Source of the DNA: Chara braunii
Taxonomy: Eukaryota > Streptophyta > Charophyceae > Charales > Characeae
Length of the DNA stretch: 36,911 nt
Assembly: GCA_003427395.1 (NCBI GenBank)
Contig: BFEA01000516.1
Coordinates: 889,767-926,677 of the forward strand
Direction of reading: 5' to 3'
Below, piece by piece: positions 22,290 to 32,006 of this stretch. Position 1 is the stretch's first letter, and each line of letters opens with the position of its first letter. The translations under genes were made by a program, and so were the position numbers. The notes beneath the pieces were generated by a model. It was not told where the DNA came from. It ran no database searches and saw only the letters and a program-made list of their open reading frames with translations.

Positions 22290-22596
22290 AGGTCATGCTA
22301 AAGATTTTTTTATCCATTGTTCCTTTTGTTTGATGGCTTGTCAGTCGTTCACTTATCTGTGTGCCCACCCAGCGTTGTGTGACAAATGTCTGGAGTCGTT
22401 GTCGCAACATTTGTATCTCTGAATAGTCTGCTGGTTGTGCATGTTGGACCTCGTTAGACTGATACTGGTGCTCAAGTTGCTGTAGTTGTTGGTGTATTTC
22501 CATCTCCCGCTGATGCTTCCTGGCTGCTAGAAGTTTAGAATATTCTTGGCATTTTTTACCTAGATAGAACAGTCCGTTATTAAACCAGTCTATTTC

Positions 22597-23522
22597 CTAC
22601 TGAAAGTGCTGCTTTTGCATGTGCCAGTACATCCAACGGTCCGTAATGTAACTCTGAAAGGTTTTCTGCTGCAAGATAAAGGTATTGAGTTTGTAAAAGC
22701 CAGGTCCACAATCGGATTTCTTTCGGAAAGACAAAATGACCATGCACATTCGGGCCTGGGTAGGGCTAGCAGGCAGGATCGCTGCTAAAAGTAGAGATCC
22801 CCCCATGTCTTCCGAGATTAAGATTAGGTCGATCCGGGATCTCAACTGGTTCTCGGTCCCAGTCTTTCATAAGCATGAATAGAACATTGTATCTAGGTTT
22901 AGCTTCCGGAAGGAGTCGAAGACTTTTAATGAAAGACATAGATTGTTGATTATCCGCTCATCCTCCTCCACATACACCGAGGCTGGGGAGGGCATCCGCC
23001 ATCTGTCCATCCATCGGTCCGGGGCCTCGTTGCAGTCCCTTGCTATAATGATCGGAACCCCATCGGGAATTTGCGTTTTAATGTTCTCAAAGAAAGTTCT
23101 TCTCTCGCTCACGGTATTGGGGGTATAGATGCACATTATACATACAATGTCGAGTTCCAACGTAACCAGGATAGACACCCATCAACCTTCCTCTTGGTCC
23201 ACCACCCAGTGTAGTCTGCCCGGGACTCGGGAGGAATCCAAATGGCCACCCCTGCGCTTCCTGGTTTCGGGGCATGGGCCCTGAAGGCCTTATACGACCA
23301 GATCATTTTGTGGGTGTGGTTGTGCTTCGGAGTGTCCATCAGGTGTGTTTCCTGGACGCACACTATATCTGGCCAGTTCCTACCCCCCACTCCTTTCATT
23401 AAATCCCAGATTGCGTTTTGTTTCTCCGGTTTGCACGAGGCCAGGCCATTCACATTCAAGGACCGCAAGTCCAGGTCTGTTGCTCTCCTACATTGGTTCC
23501 CAATACGGTCCTTCGTGTACAC
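22597..23522 (-). pseudogene. LINE-B ORF2 endonuclease domain
   Basis: 23522-23136: DLDLRSLNVNGLASC, DIVCVQETHLMD, GSAGVAIWIPPESR, then a frame change. 23178-22867: CIYTPNTVSERRTFF and the GDFN block, here IIIARDCNEAPDRWMDRW, i.e. degenerate. 22845-22597: RSRIDLILISED, after which the usual D-H pair is absent. Order and spacing match LINE-A. Loss of GDFN and the terminal His makes this nuclease inactive. A low-complexity Gln/His-rich linker (22503-21994) joins it to RT. Confidence 0.87.
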
Positions 23523-23583
23523 TTCTCTGACCGGGTCTTACTCGAGTTGTTCATATTACATCAGAGTGCCTTAGGTTGCAATT

Positions 23584-25983
23584 CTACAGTCGGGTCCATG
23601 GCAGTTGATCCCAGTCGCAGTCTTGGCCCAATCTGAGAAGACCACATAAACATCTCTGGACATCCTGTTCAGTCCATATGTCACTGTGCCCGATCTTGAC
23701 CATTTGCAGGTTCAGCAATTGGGCGCGGGTGTGCCATCTCAGGCCTGCCTCCTTAGTTGGATCGAAACGTATGTAGATATCCCTTTGCGCTATTTTGTTA
23801 GGGCATGTTGTGATCGAAGCCATAGCCTGTGCCCCTGGCGGTAGAGATGCTGCAATGTGGGATTCTAGTTGCATTTGCAGAATTTATGTCGTTGCCTCAG
23901 ACTGGCTGTTTTGTGGCTCCGCCCAGAACGACGCCCAACCCTGTAACATGACACTCCCTTGTTTGCCGTTCCCTTCCGGAAACAAGCCCACCTCTCATTT
24001 CTCATTTTTCTTCTGAACTGGGATGAGCAGCATGGCCTTCTGCGACAGGGGGCCAGAATCGCGGTCCATCTCAACTAGGTGTCTGAGCTTTCTTTTCCGC
24101 ACCAGGTCCAGTGGCATGTTCTCATCCAGGTACGGAGGGTCTGGGCCCGGCGGCGGGGCTGGTTGCTGCAGCACCGGGAGGTCCTAGGTCCCTTGGGCCT
24201 GTTCATCCACTGTCGCGGCTTGGGCTCCGTCCTGCTCTGCTTCTTTTGTTGCTGCAGCGTGTGGTAGTTGAAATCGTGCGAACACGATTGTCGTCAATCT
24301 GTGCCATACTTCTGTCCACCTCACCCTGGATTGCAATCCATTTTCCAACACGTTTTTTAGCGAGGCACTAGTGTCGAGCATGGGGAACAATTCCAGGTAT
24401 GTCTTATCCCAGAAATTGTCAGTGAGGGGGCCGTATTTTGCTTTCAAATTCACCATCAACCAATCTGCAATAGCAACCAGTTTCTATTCCGTGGGCAGGT
24501 GTAGTGGCGGCACCCCTTCCTCCTCACCTTCTGGGTCTCTTTCCGGGACCAGACCCTCTTGTGACATGTTGAGGGTCAACATCCATCGGTTCTGAATCAA
24601 AAGCCGCCTGGAAGGGGTCAATGTCTTCCGTCTGGTCCACCGGGAGGTTTCCCTCTGTTGTCCCCCTAAATTGCTCCGAATTCTCCACCCCCAGCGGCCC
24701 CCGCTCCACCTCCATACCCCCCACCTCCATATGTCCCTCCATTTGTCCCTCCTGCTGCCCCTTTGCTTCCTTTATGCTCTGTCCCCCTGCAACCTCAGTC
24801 CCACTCTGTTGTATCTGCTCTGAGGAGGTGAGTTGCTTCCTTTAGACCCCGGTGCCATCTGCATCTTCCTCTTCCCAAATATACTGCCCAGCAGCGGGGC
24901 CTGGAACACCACGGGAACATTATTGTCCTGCGATGGTCCGGTTTCCGCCGGCTGTTTTTGAACCCAGATTTCTTTCCCTCCTTTCTTCCCAACCGTCTTC
25001 CAGACTGCGTTTTCCGTGCTCACCTGTGTCTCTTGTATCTTCTCCTCCACCGGAGACGGGGGGTGTTCGGGGGGCGTGTCCTCCAGTCTGGTTCCCCAGT
25101 TCTTCCCCATTTCCACCCAATTGAGGTGCCTTCCAGTCCTCAATATAGACCCACCCTTCATGTCTCGGGTCCACCGCTCTCCAATGGGTCGCTTTGACTG
25201 GGTCCCTCAACAGTCTCCCCGTTGCCCGAGTCCGTTTTTGTGGATGAAGTGGATAGACGTACTTCGTACTCAGGTGGCCGTATGCTCTACACTTATGGCA
25301 CCACGGCCTTAGTTTGTGCGCTGTGTGAATCATGTACTCCTTCCCCCCAACCTGATACGAAATTACGTCATCGAGGGAGAATGGTTGGCCCTGGGGGAAA
25401 TCCAGAGCCAACATTAAGTAGGCATCCCTCTTGGCCACGAAGGAGGGGGAGGGGGTCTATAAACGCGGCAATGTCATACATCAATCCAAAATCATATACA
25501 AATGCAGCTTGGATTTCGACTGGGATATGGCGGAACTCCACCCTATGGAAATCATGCATCAGCTGTGCCCTCCTCTCTTCCGGCCCTATTCTACGTTGTG
25601 GCACCCACGGGTAAATCCGAACCTCCGACCGCGCACAGCGAAGGCTATTCCACCCAGCAATCGCGATTTTATCTGATTCGTGCAAGCACAAGACTGTGAA
25701 CAGGGTGTTGGAGATCGGTTGGATCAGAAACTGGTCGCGGGCCAAGTCGGCACTTTTTTCAGTATTTCCAGCCAACGACCGATCCACTTGACTTTATCAT
25801 TGACCGATTTGAAGGCGGCGTCGTCATGGAACACCCAATTATTAGCGTGTTTCGTGTAGATCTCATCCCGGCAGGCTATACCATTTTTGGGGTATGTCTT
25901 CACCATGACCTGCTTTCCTCCATCCATTACCACTTGTGTTTCTGATGGAAGCAGAAATTTCGTCATGAAAAAGGCCCGTGCTG
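23584..25983 (-). pseudogene. LINE-B ORF1, main part (zinc-knuckle RNA-binding protein)
   Basis: Beginning at the hAT-like insertion: RAFFMTKFLLPSETQVVMDG, IACRDEIYTKHANNWVF, then after a frameshift near 25.73 kb DQFLIQPISNTLFTVL and VEFRHIPVEIQAAFVYDFG. 25438-24920 carries LRPWCHKCRAYGHLSTKY, a CX2CX4HX4C knuckle whose last Cys is Tyr (first Cys codon near 25300). The rest (25161-24772, 24742-24524, 24459-24184, 23874-23584) is a Pro/Glu/Gly-rich tail in several frames, some perhaps the ORF1-ORF2 spacer. Plant L1 ORF1 proteins have this N-terminal domain plus knuckle and coat the LINE RNA. At least four frameshifts disable it. Confidence 0.78.
25976..25983. repeat. hAT-like element target-site duplication, left copy
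   Basis: CCGTGCTG, matching CCGAGCTG at 28681-28688 in 7 of 8 bases. Eight-base duplications characterise hAT-superfamily insertions. Confidence 0.75.
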
Positions 25984-26215
25984 CTGTGTTACCGCGCGTT
26001 CGTTGAACGCGGGTTCCGCGTTCATTTTTTGAATGTGTTGAATACGCGTTCAAAGAACGCGGGTGAACGCTCTGAATGCGAACGCGCAGAGCGTCACCCG
26101 CCCCCGGGAGGCCCGCCGGTGGCGCTGGGGAGCGACGGCAGTGCTTGGGGGGGCTGTGGGCAGTGTGGGGAGCGACGGTGGTGTTTGGGGGGGGCTGTGG
26201 CCAAACGCCCCAGGC

Positions 26216-26301
26216 AAAAAAAAAAAAAAAAAAAAAAAAAAAAGAAGTTTGTGTGAATTTGTGTGTTTGTGTGTGTGTGTACGTGTGTGTGTGCATGTGT
26301 G
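26216..26301. repeat. Poly(A) tract and (TG)n microsatellite
   Basis: About 27 A (26216-26243) followed by imperfect TG/GTGTGT repeats to 26301, present only in the left arm of the hAT-like element. Either a small retroposon tail or slippage expansion. Confidence 0.7.
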
Positions 26302-26562
26302 AAAGATCCTTTTTTCTTCATTTTTTTTGGGGGGGGGTGTAGAAATCCCCCTAACATGGCTCAAATGGCCCATGCAGGCAATCTTGAGGGTCCTCGCAGC
26401 ACTAGATTGCAGACCCTCCATCAAAATAGTGGCAGGCACTGAGTATGAAGCGGTGCACGAGCTGGCCGAATATATCCTCAGGATTCAAGTTCAGGTCTGT
26501 GTTTCAGCAGTTATGGGTTGCTCACGTAGCTAGGCCGTGTTGGTCTCTGCACGTGATTCTTA

Positions 26563-26675
26563 GGGCTTGGCTGCACTACTCACCAAATGTGCAAAACTAG
26601 AATGAATCTTCCGCAGAACATGGAATAATACGCCGCCATATGTTTTGTCTATGTGCATGTGGTGAGTAGAGGCCC
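26563..26675. mobile_element. Tourist-like MITE, copy 1
   Basis: 113 bp with terminal inverted repeats GGGCTTGGCTGCACTACTC and GAGTAGAGGCCC, flanked by TTA on both sides (26560-26562, 26676-26678). A TTA/TAA duplication and GGGCC-type ends indicate the PIF/Harbinger (Tourist) group. It lies inside the left arm of the hAT-like element. Confidence 0.75.
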
Positions 26676-26755
26676 TTAGGGCCACTGTACGTTTTCCTAA
26701 GAAAAGAAAAACGAGAAATTTTTCTTTTTTTTCTTTTTTCTCGTTTTTTTTTCTC

Positions 26756-27829
26756 GTTTCTCTTTTTTCTCACTTTTTTTTTTTTTTTTCTTTTCTTACA
26801 CAGAACCACCGGATCCCCCCATCTGATCTGTGACCATTTTGAAAAGTACTTGGGAAAAAAACTGAGCCCCCTCTACGTAGTAGTGTGGGGCATGGGCCCG
26901 GGTAAACCACAGCCTGGAGCAAGCATTCACAATTCTGAAGGCATTCTAACCACGTAATAGTAGAGCCTGTTACTTTCTGATTCCCTGAAGTTCTCAAAGG
27001 CATTGGGGCAATTAGCCATTGCCATTGTTATCCCCCATTACTCAAGGGAGTTAGTCCGCAGTAGGGCCAATCGCCATTGAGATGCGACCCCTTTTTTTTT
27101 CTTTTTTCCCTTGACCTTCTACTAACCCGTGTGCATGCACCGTATTTGCGATGCGACCCCCTTGACCTTCTACAGTAGGGGAGGGGGGTAGGGGGGACAA
27201 TCTGGGGCTGGGGGGGTAAGTTGGGTTAAAATAAGGGCAAGAGGAAAGGGCTGTAGGTATTGAGTTGAATATTCCAATGAGGGGTCTGGGTTTCTCGGGC
27301 ACACAGCGGCTAGTACAGGTTTTAAGCCTGTTGATACTACTCAGGTGTTTTAAGTGCAGTCATAAGCGAACTCTGGGTAAGGCTCCCAGCTCCGGTCTGT
27401 ATGTGAGGTGGCCGGCCTCTTTGGTTTTTGGATGAATACATAATGTGGTTTTCTTTTGAAAAAAAAAAAAAATTGTTAAACCATGGAGCGGTATCCCTCC
27501 GGCCCGGCAGGGAGGCCGGACCAGTTTCAGGCCGCCGGCCTGACCCTGGTCCGGTACCAGGTTATTCCGCTACTGGACCCAGTCCGGTATATCACCTCGG
27601 CCTAGGTCCAGGGCGGCAGGTTCATTCATTCAGTGGTTCATTCGTTCGTTCATTGAGCCGGACTGGACCTCCACTCAGCTGTTGCTTCATGTGTGTGTCC
27701 ATCTCCTCTCCCTCTCTCTCCTCTCTCTCACCATCTCCGCGCGTGTCCACCACGCGCTGCCACAAACCACCTCAAGCCTGCAAAAAAAAAAAAAAAAAAA
27801 AAACCACGCTACGTTTCAGAGGCAAAGAC
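26756..27829. other. Central part of the hAT-like element, no gene recognised
   Basis: Contains pyrimidine tracts (26720-26800), an unrecognised 77-codon minus frame, two A runs (27460-27472, preceded by GGATGAATACATAATG, and 27781-27803) that may be tails of small retroposons, and a GC-rich stretch with GTTCATTC repeats near 27620-27655. No transposase motif was found in any frame. Confidence 0.45.
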
Positions 27830-27832
27830 TAA

Positions 27833-27954
27833 GGGCCTCGCTGCACTGCTCTCGACATGCACAAAAGACAAAAATCATGACGGTGCATCTTTCCATATTC
27901 TAGCAGAAGATTCACTCTCTTTTTGCACACTTCGAGAGCAGTGCAACGAGGCCC
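27833..27954. mobile_element. Tourist-like MITE, copy 2 (best preserved)
   Basis: 122 bp. The inverted ends GGGCCTCGCTGCACTGCTC and GAGCAGTGCAACGAGGCCC pair over about 23 bp with a single mismatch. Flanked by TAA on both sides (27830-27832, 27955-27957). The interior shares ATGCACAAAAGACAAA and GCAGAAGATTCA with copies 1 and 3. Confidence 0.82.
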
Positions 27955-28085
27955 TAAGTCGTGCATATAGGATCTGCATTCTTCGAGAAATGTTTCTTGT
28001 TTTTCTTTTTTTCTCGTTTTCTTTTTTTTCTTGTTTTTCCATTTTCTCTCTTTTCTTTTCTTAGGAATATGTGGAGTGGCCCTAA

Positions 28086-28198
28086 GGGCCTCTACTAACC
28101 ACATGCACAAAAGACAAAACATATGGCGGTGTATTATTCCAAGTTCTGCAGAAGATTCATTCTTGTTTTGCACATTGGTGAGTAGTGCAGCCAAGCCC
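28086..28198. mobile_element. Tourist-like MITE, copy 3
   Basis: 113 bp, the inverted counterpart of copy 1 in the right arm of the hAT-like element. The left flank is TAA (28083-28085); the right flank is TGG, apparently a mutated duplication. Because copies 1 and 3 sit at matching places in the two arms, the MITE was probably there before the arms were duplicated in inverted orientation. Confidence 0.72.
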
Positions 28199-28680
28199 TG
28201 GGAATCACGTGCAGAGACCAACACGGCCTAGCTACGTGAGCAACCCATAACTGCTGAAACACAGACCTCAACTTGAATCCTGAGGATATATTCGGCCAGC
28301 TCGTCCTCCTCTTCATACTTACTGCCTGCCACGATTTTGATGGAGGGTCTGCAGTCTAGTGCTGCGAGGACCCTCCAGATAGCCTGCATGGGCGGTCTGA
28401 GCAGTGTTAGGGGTATTTGCACTCTCCCCCTCAAAAAAAAAAGGACCTTTTACATATGGGGTGGTCCCGGGGGGCAGTTTTGGCACTTCGGTGGTTCGTT
28501 GAACTCGGACCACCACCCCGTAGCCCCCGACGCGCGCGTGCGCCCCGCGGGGTTGCGTTCAATTTTTTTGCGCGTGAGCGCGCGTAGTGTGTTTGAACGA
28601 GAATGAACGCTGGGGCAGGGGGTTTGAACGCGCGCGTTTGAACGTGAACACGCGTTCACGGCATTCATACGGTTACACAG

Positions 28681-28688
28681 CCGAGCTG
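28681..28688. repeat. hAT-like element target-site duplication, right copy
   Basis: CCGAGCTG; one mismatch to 25976-25983. Confidence 0.75.
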
Positions 28689-29105
28689 GTGGCAACCCGT
28701 CCAGGGGAATGTCGAGATTTCCGGTCCGCGGGCTGCCCTGGCCCCGCTGAATGGTCAGGGTTTGGCCCTGGTGTGGGTTTCGGAGTTTGTCCGCTGCGGC
28801 TGACCATTACTCAATCCCTGGACGGGGGAGGGGTCCTTCCCCTTGTGGGGTGTTTTCCCCCGTGACTCCATCTCCTTCTCTTCCTCCGCCAATACCCCTG
28901 TGTCCTCTATCTGCTGCATTTCCCTACTTAGACCTTTCTCCCCTTGTGGGGGCGGCTGGGGGACGGGTGTCTTCGGGGCATTGTTCTGATGTGACCAGCG
29001 TTTATGCCGGAGCTGTTCGTCTGCCAGTTGTCTCATGGCTCCGCTGTAGAACAGCATCGAATCCAATCGTTTATGTGCATGCTGCAGCCTATTAGTCGTC
29101 CTCAT
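28689..29105 (-). pseudogene. LINE-B ORF1, N-terminal part
   Basis: Starts with ATG at 29105-29103 (MRTTNRLQHAHKRLDSML...), a charged, Gln/Pro/Lys-rich segment to 28755. After a frameshift it reads GQTLTIQRGQGSPRTGNLD and IPLDGLPPA up to the hAT-like insertion. Its continuation, RAFFMTKFLLP, is at 25983. The N-terminus itself matches no domain I recognise; identification as ORF1 rests on the restored frame across the insertion and its position upstream of the knuckle. Confidence 0.65.
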
Positions 29106-30473
29106 GATGATGTGGTGGTCACTCTACCCGATTTTTGTTTTTGTTGTTTTTTGGTGCGTTGTTTGCTTTTTGGTTTATATTTTTATATATTTAGATTTTC
29201 TTTACTCCGCTTCCCCCTGTAAACGCCCGGGTTTATCAGTAATCCGCATATTCGTTCCTTAAGTTGTTACTTAAGTCAATGGTTTAGCGATTCCGGGGGC
29301 TGGTTGGGATCTGCCAGGGAGCTGTACCTCCACCTCTCGTCACCTCTTCTGTGGGGGGCACCTCCAACACCCTGTTTTCGATCGCGGAAAACTCTCCTCA
29401 CCTCCCCCTTCCCTTAGTACATTTTCGTCCCCCCAGTCTCCCTCCGCCCTCTGCCGCTGTGTTTGCCTCTGTATCTCACTGCTGATCGCCCTTCCTTTGT
29501 TAATCCCCTTTCTGCAATCCCAACAAAACCCACCTTCTTACCTTCTATTCTTTCGCCTACCCTCGATCTGAGTTTCTTTCTGCCCTTTCCACCCGTTACC
29601 CTCCCCAATACCCCTCCTGTTACCTGAATTTCGACGTTGTCCTGGCACGTTCCCTCAACCCGTTCCGAAGTGTGCCGTCCCGGGCTGTCGTAGCCTCCCC
29701 CTTTCCTCTACCCCGCACCGCCCTCCTCCTCCCCATTTCCCCTCCTCTTACCTGATTTTCGGACATTGTTCTGTCGCGCAATCTATTCTGAAGTACGTCG
29801 TCCCGGGCTGTTGTAGCTTCCCCCTTTCCTCTGCTCCACGCCACACCTGCTCTCCCACCCCGAGCCACAGCTGCTTTCCCACCGCTCTTATCTCCTCACC
29901 TTCTTCTCGCCTCTATCTTTTCCGTCTACTTTCTCTCCCCGTCCCTGCCTGAGTACCTTCCCCGAATATCCTCCTCCTTCCTGATTACTCGGCGGCTGCC
30001 CTTGCCCCAGATAGCCTCCCGTCATTATCGTCTCTCCGAGTACAGTAACTGTCGTCACGTCGTTGTCGTTCTCCCGTTGAAGTCTTTTAATGTCTTTTTG
30101 ATACTGTCGTCCTTGTAGCTTGCCATCACGCCCAAGTCAGCACGCAGATCTCCTGCACACGTGTGTGATATGCGCTCCTCTTCCGAGCCCACCCACGTGT
30201 AATCCGCCTATTCCGGAGTCCACAGTCTCGCATCCAGCGCCGCAACTTGGCGCCACGCGCGTGCACCTCTCCTTGGTGATGGAGTCTAGCGGTGACGCCA
30301 CTCCCTGCACACCCGTCCCACCTCGGTGATGGCGCGGTACCACGTTCCCTGCCGACGCTTGTTCCTCCTGCGCAATCGGCCCGACGTGGTCCAGCGGGCT
30401 GCGCTGGTACCCCGCAGTTGCGCCCTGCGGCAGTTAGTGCTACCGGCGCAGCACAGCCTAACGAACGCTTTTC
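29106..30473 (-). promoter_or_regulatory. LINE-B 5' UTR / internal promoter region with tandem repeats
   Basis: GA-rich on the minus strand, no convincing ORF. Two direct units of about 123 bp (29611-29733 and 29734-29856) share TACCTGAATTTCG-like and CGTCCCGGGCTG blocks (29676 and 29799). Repeated units in a LINE 5' UTR often carry promoter function; here that is inference. The right edge is set by the duplication at 30474-30489. Confidence 0.55.
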
Positions 30474-30489
30474 GGAGCATTCTTCTACT
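30474..30489. repeat. Probable right target-site duplication of LINE-B
   Basis: GGAGCATTCTTCTACT; 14 of 16 bases match 13435-13450. Confidence 0.65.
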
Positions 30490-31146
30490 GAAAAAAAAAG
30501 GTAGTAAAACTGGATTTGAAAGCAGACTGAAAAAAATGGACATTGACAAGGGAAAGGAAACGTGGAAAACCTAAAACGACAAAGAAAGAGAGCGTGCTTG
30601 CAGCACAGCTTTTTTTGTCCTCCAGTGCTTCAAATTAAGTGACCGTTGTCCCGATCAACGCCTGTAGTCCAACCCACTTTTCGCTATGCAGCAAATGCTT
30701 CCCCCAGGTTTGCTAGCCCATAGTGAACCTTTCCGAAGAAACCACCTGTGATGCGCCTGTGGTAGTCAATGTGTCCGTTTCGGCAGCCTTCATGGAGAGT
30801 CCAATCCAGACTTGGCGAGACGGCCCTGTGTTATATTAAGAGGTTGGATACTCTCCCTCCCTCCCCCACCTTTCTAGCTATCCATCCAACCATCCATAGC
30901 CAGGTGAATTCAGCAAACTTACGTTTCTGGTGTGTTATGTTCTTTCCTTACCCTGGTTTCAAACCAACCTGCCATTCTAGGTCACTCACAAGAGGGATAC
31001 ACATGCACCAAGACAGGACACTACACCTACTTCCTGGATGCAGTCCAGCGTTTTTCGTGGTGCTGCTTTCACGACCAACGGCAGCTTCTAAGGAAACAGG
31101 AGCATCACAGCAGTCGAAGTGTCAGTATACTCTGCTATACAGGTAC
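30490..31146. other. No gene recognised; possible intron or 3' region of the neighbouring gene
   Basis: Short frames on both strands without family resemblance. If the minus-strand gene at 31.1-31.9 kb continues leftward, this stretch is intron or 3' UTR, and the whole 26-kb nest (4503-30489) would lie within or just behind that gene. Confidence 0.35.
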
Positions 31147-31227
31147 CTGGTATAAATAGTTTGCTTCTTTGCCTGTGGTCTGTGAAGCACTTCAAATGTC
31201 TTGGTTGATGCAGCATAAATGGTTTGA
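31147..31227 (-). CDS. Candidate third exon of the coiled-coil gene
   Basis: The acceptor ATTTCAG|T at 31228-31230 and donor CAG|GTACCT at 31147/31146 bound 81 nt open in the phase required by the previous exon (QTIYAASTKTFEVLHRPQ...). A neighbouring acceptor seven bases upstream (TTTCTCAG) would instead give a stop after about 14 codons. The peptide lacks the heptad pattern of the preceding exon, so this exon is uncertain. Confidence 0.3.
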
Positions 31228-31292
31228 CTGAAATCTGAGAAACAAATCAACAAGCAGCAGTTTAGAAGTAACACAGTATGGCTCCGAAATAC

Positions 31293-31870
31293 CTTTGCTC
31301 CATAGCAAGCCCCTCCCTCAGCTCAGCACACTTTGCTCTCAGGGACTCATGCTCAGTGTGTAGAGAATCGAGTTCACGCTTCATCCGCCGATATTCCTCC
31401 AGAAACCTGCAGTTAATTGAAAATCAAACAATATCCCTTCATATTGAGAAAAAGGAATTTGACCTTCAATTATCACTGTCAGAGAGTCTCATACATGCTC
31501 ATGCTTGTAGTGGCTAACATTTGTACACAAGCATTGCATCACGTGGTTGGGGTCTCACAGCACAAAAATACTGCACAATGCCCTTCTTGCCAGCCTACAC
31601 CCTCCAGCAGTACTCGATGATCCCAGATTGCCAACGTATTACACCATTGAAGTGTCTGTCCTCTGCCCACACGGAATCCTGCAGTCAACAGCCTTCAACT
31701 CCAAAAACAGGGACATATTCTCTCAGAAGAAACCACCGCAGTCAATACCTTTTGTCCTCCTCATCCTCCTCTGCCATCTCTCTGACCATTTCCGCCCATT
31801 GAGAAATGTAGCTGTTATGATTCTGCAACATTCTTGTTGCAAAACTCAACTTCGAACCTGTGCCACCCAT
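31293..31870 (-). CDS. 5' exons of a probable host gene encoding a coiled-coil protein
   Basis: Exon 1 is 31870-31749: ATG start (MGGTGSKLSFATRMLQNHN), with an in-frame TGA three codons upstream, through QWAEMVREMAEEDEEDK to donor AG|GTATTG. Exon 2 is 31406-31293: acceptor CTGCAG|G, FLEEYRRMKRELDSLHTEHE, then SLRAKCAELREGLAMEQ, donor AG|GTATTT. Both introns are phase 2, and the split codon AG+G gives Arg, so the exons join in frame. Exon 2 has Leu/Met/Tyr at heptad spacing among charged residues, as in a coiled coil. Exon 1 is acidic near its end. I do not recognise the family. It is the only sequence here with host-gene character: unbroken frame, consensus splice sites, no repeat copies in the window. 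A CTT-rich stretch upstream would be in its 5' UTR or promoter. Confidence 0.62.
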
Positions 31871-31920
31871 CTTTAATCAAGAAAAAGAAGAAGATGTAAC
31901 GAATGAGAAAATGAATCAAC

Positions 31921-31972
31921 GAAGAAGAAGAAGAAGAAGAAGAAGAAGAAGAAGAAGAAGAAGAAGAAGAAG
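31921..31972. repeat. (GAA)n microsatellite
   Basis: About 17 GAA units followed by imperfect GAACAA/GAAGAA repeats to about 32006. On the minus strand it is a CTT tract about 50 nt upstream of the gene's ATG, a common plant 5' UTR feature. Confidence 0.9.
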
Positions 31973-32006
31973 AGGAACAAGAACAAGAAGAAGAAGAACA
32001 AGAAGA

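Larger units (their letters stand above)
25984..28680. mobile_element. hAT-like non-autonomous foldback element, 2697 bp, in LINE-B ORF1
   Basis: Ends are inverted: CTGTGTTACCG at 25984 and CGGTTACACAG at 28680, flanked by an 8-bp duplication (CCGTGCTG / CCGAGCTG). The inverted similarity runs far inward. 26332-26700 (plus) matches 28436-28070 (minus) closely, both encoding the shadow peptide LAALDCRPSIKIVAG and carrying a MITE, while the outer 230-250 bp are GC-rich, diverged, and full of GAACGCG/CGCGTTC words. Removing the element and one target copy joins LPPA to RAFFMTKFLLP in LINE-B ORF1 without a frame change. No transposase is visible, so it would depend on a trans-acting enzyme. Superfamily assignment rests on the 8-bp duplication and terminal repeats only. 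Confidence 0.78.
13451..30473 (-). mobile_element. LINE-B: L1-like non-LTR retrotransposon, interrupted by two later insertions
   Basis: On the minus strand: a GA-rich 5' UTR (30473-29106), ORF1 with zinc knuckle (29105-28689 plus 25983-about 23600), ORF2 with endonuclease, reverse transcriptase and zf-RVT finger (23522-19347 plus 14110-14063), a 3' UTR and poly(A) at 13450-13465. LINE-A (14126-19346) and a hAT-like element (25984-28680) are later inserts; excising each with one target copy restores the LINE-B frame exactly. Many other frameshifts and stops make it a fossil. The 16-bp imperfect duplication at both ends supports a single near-full-length insertion. Removing the two inserts leaves roughly 9 kb, long for a plant L1 but explained by the long 5' UTR and ORF1. 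Confidence 0.8.

Noticed and set aside
26076-26357. Several overlapping frames around 26.1-26.35 kb with Lys, Phe or His-Thr runs
   Set aside because: Produced by the poly(A) and (TG)n tracts.
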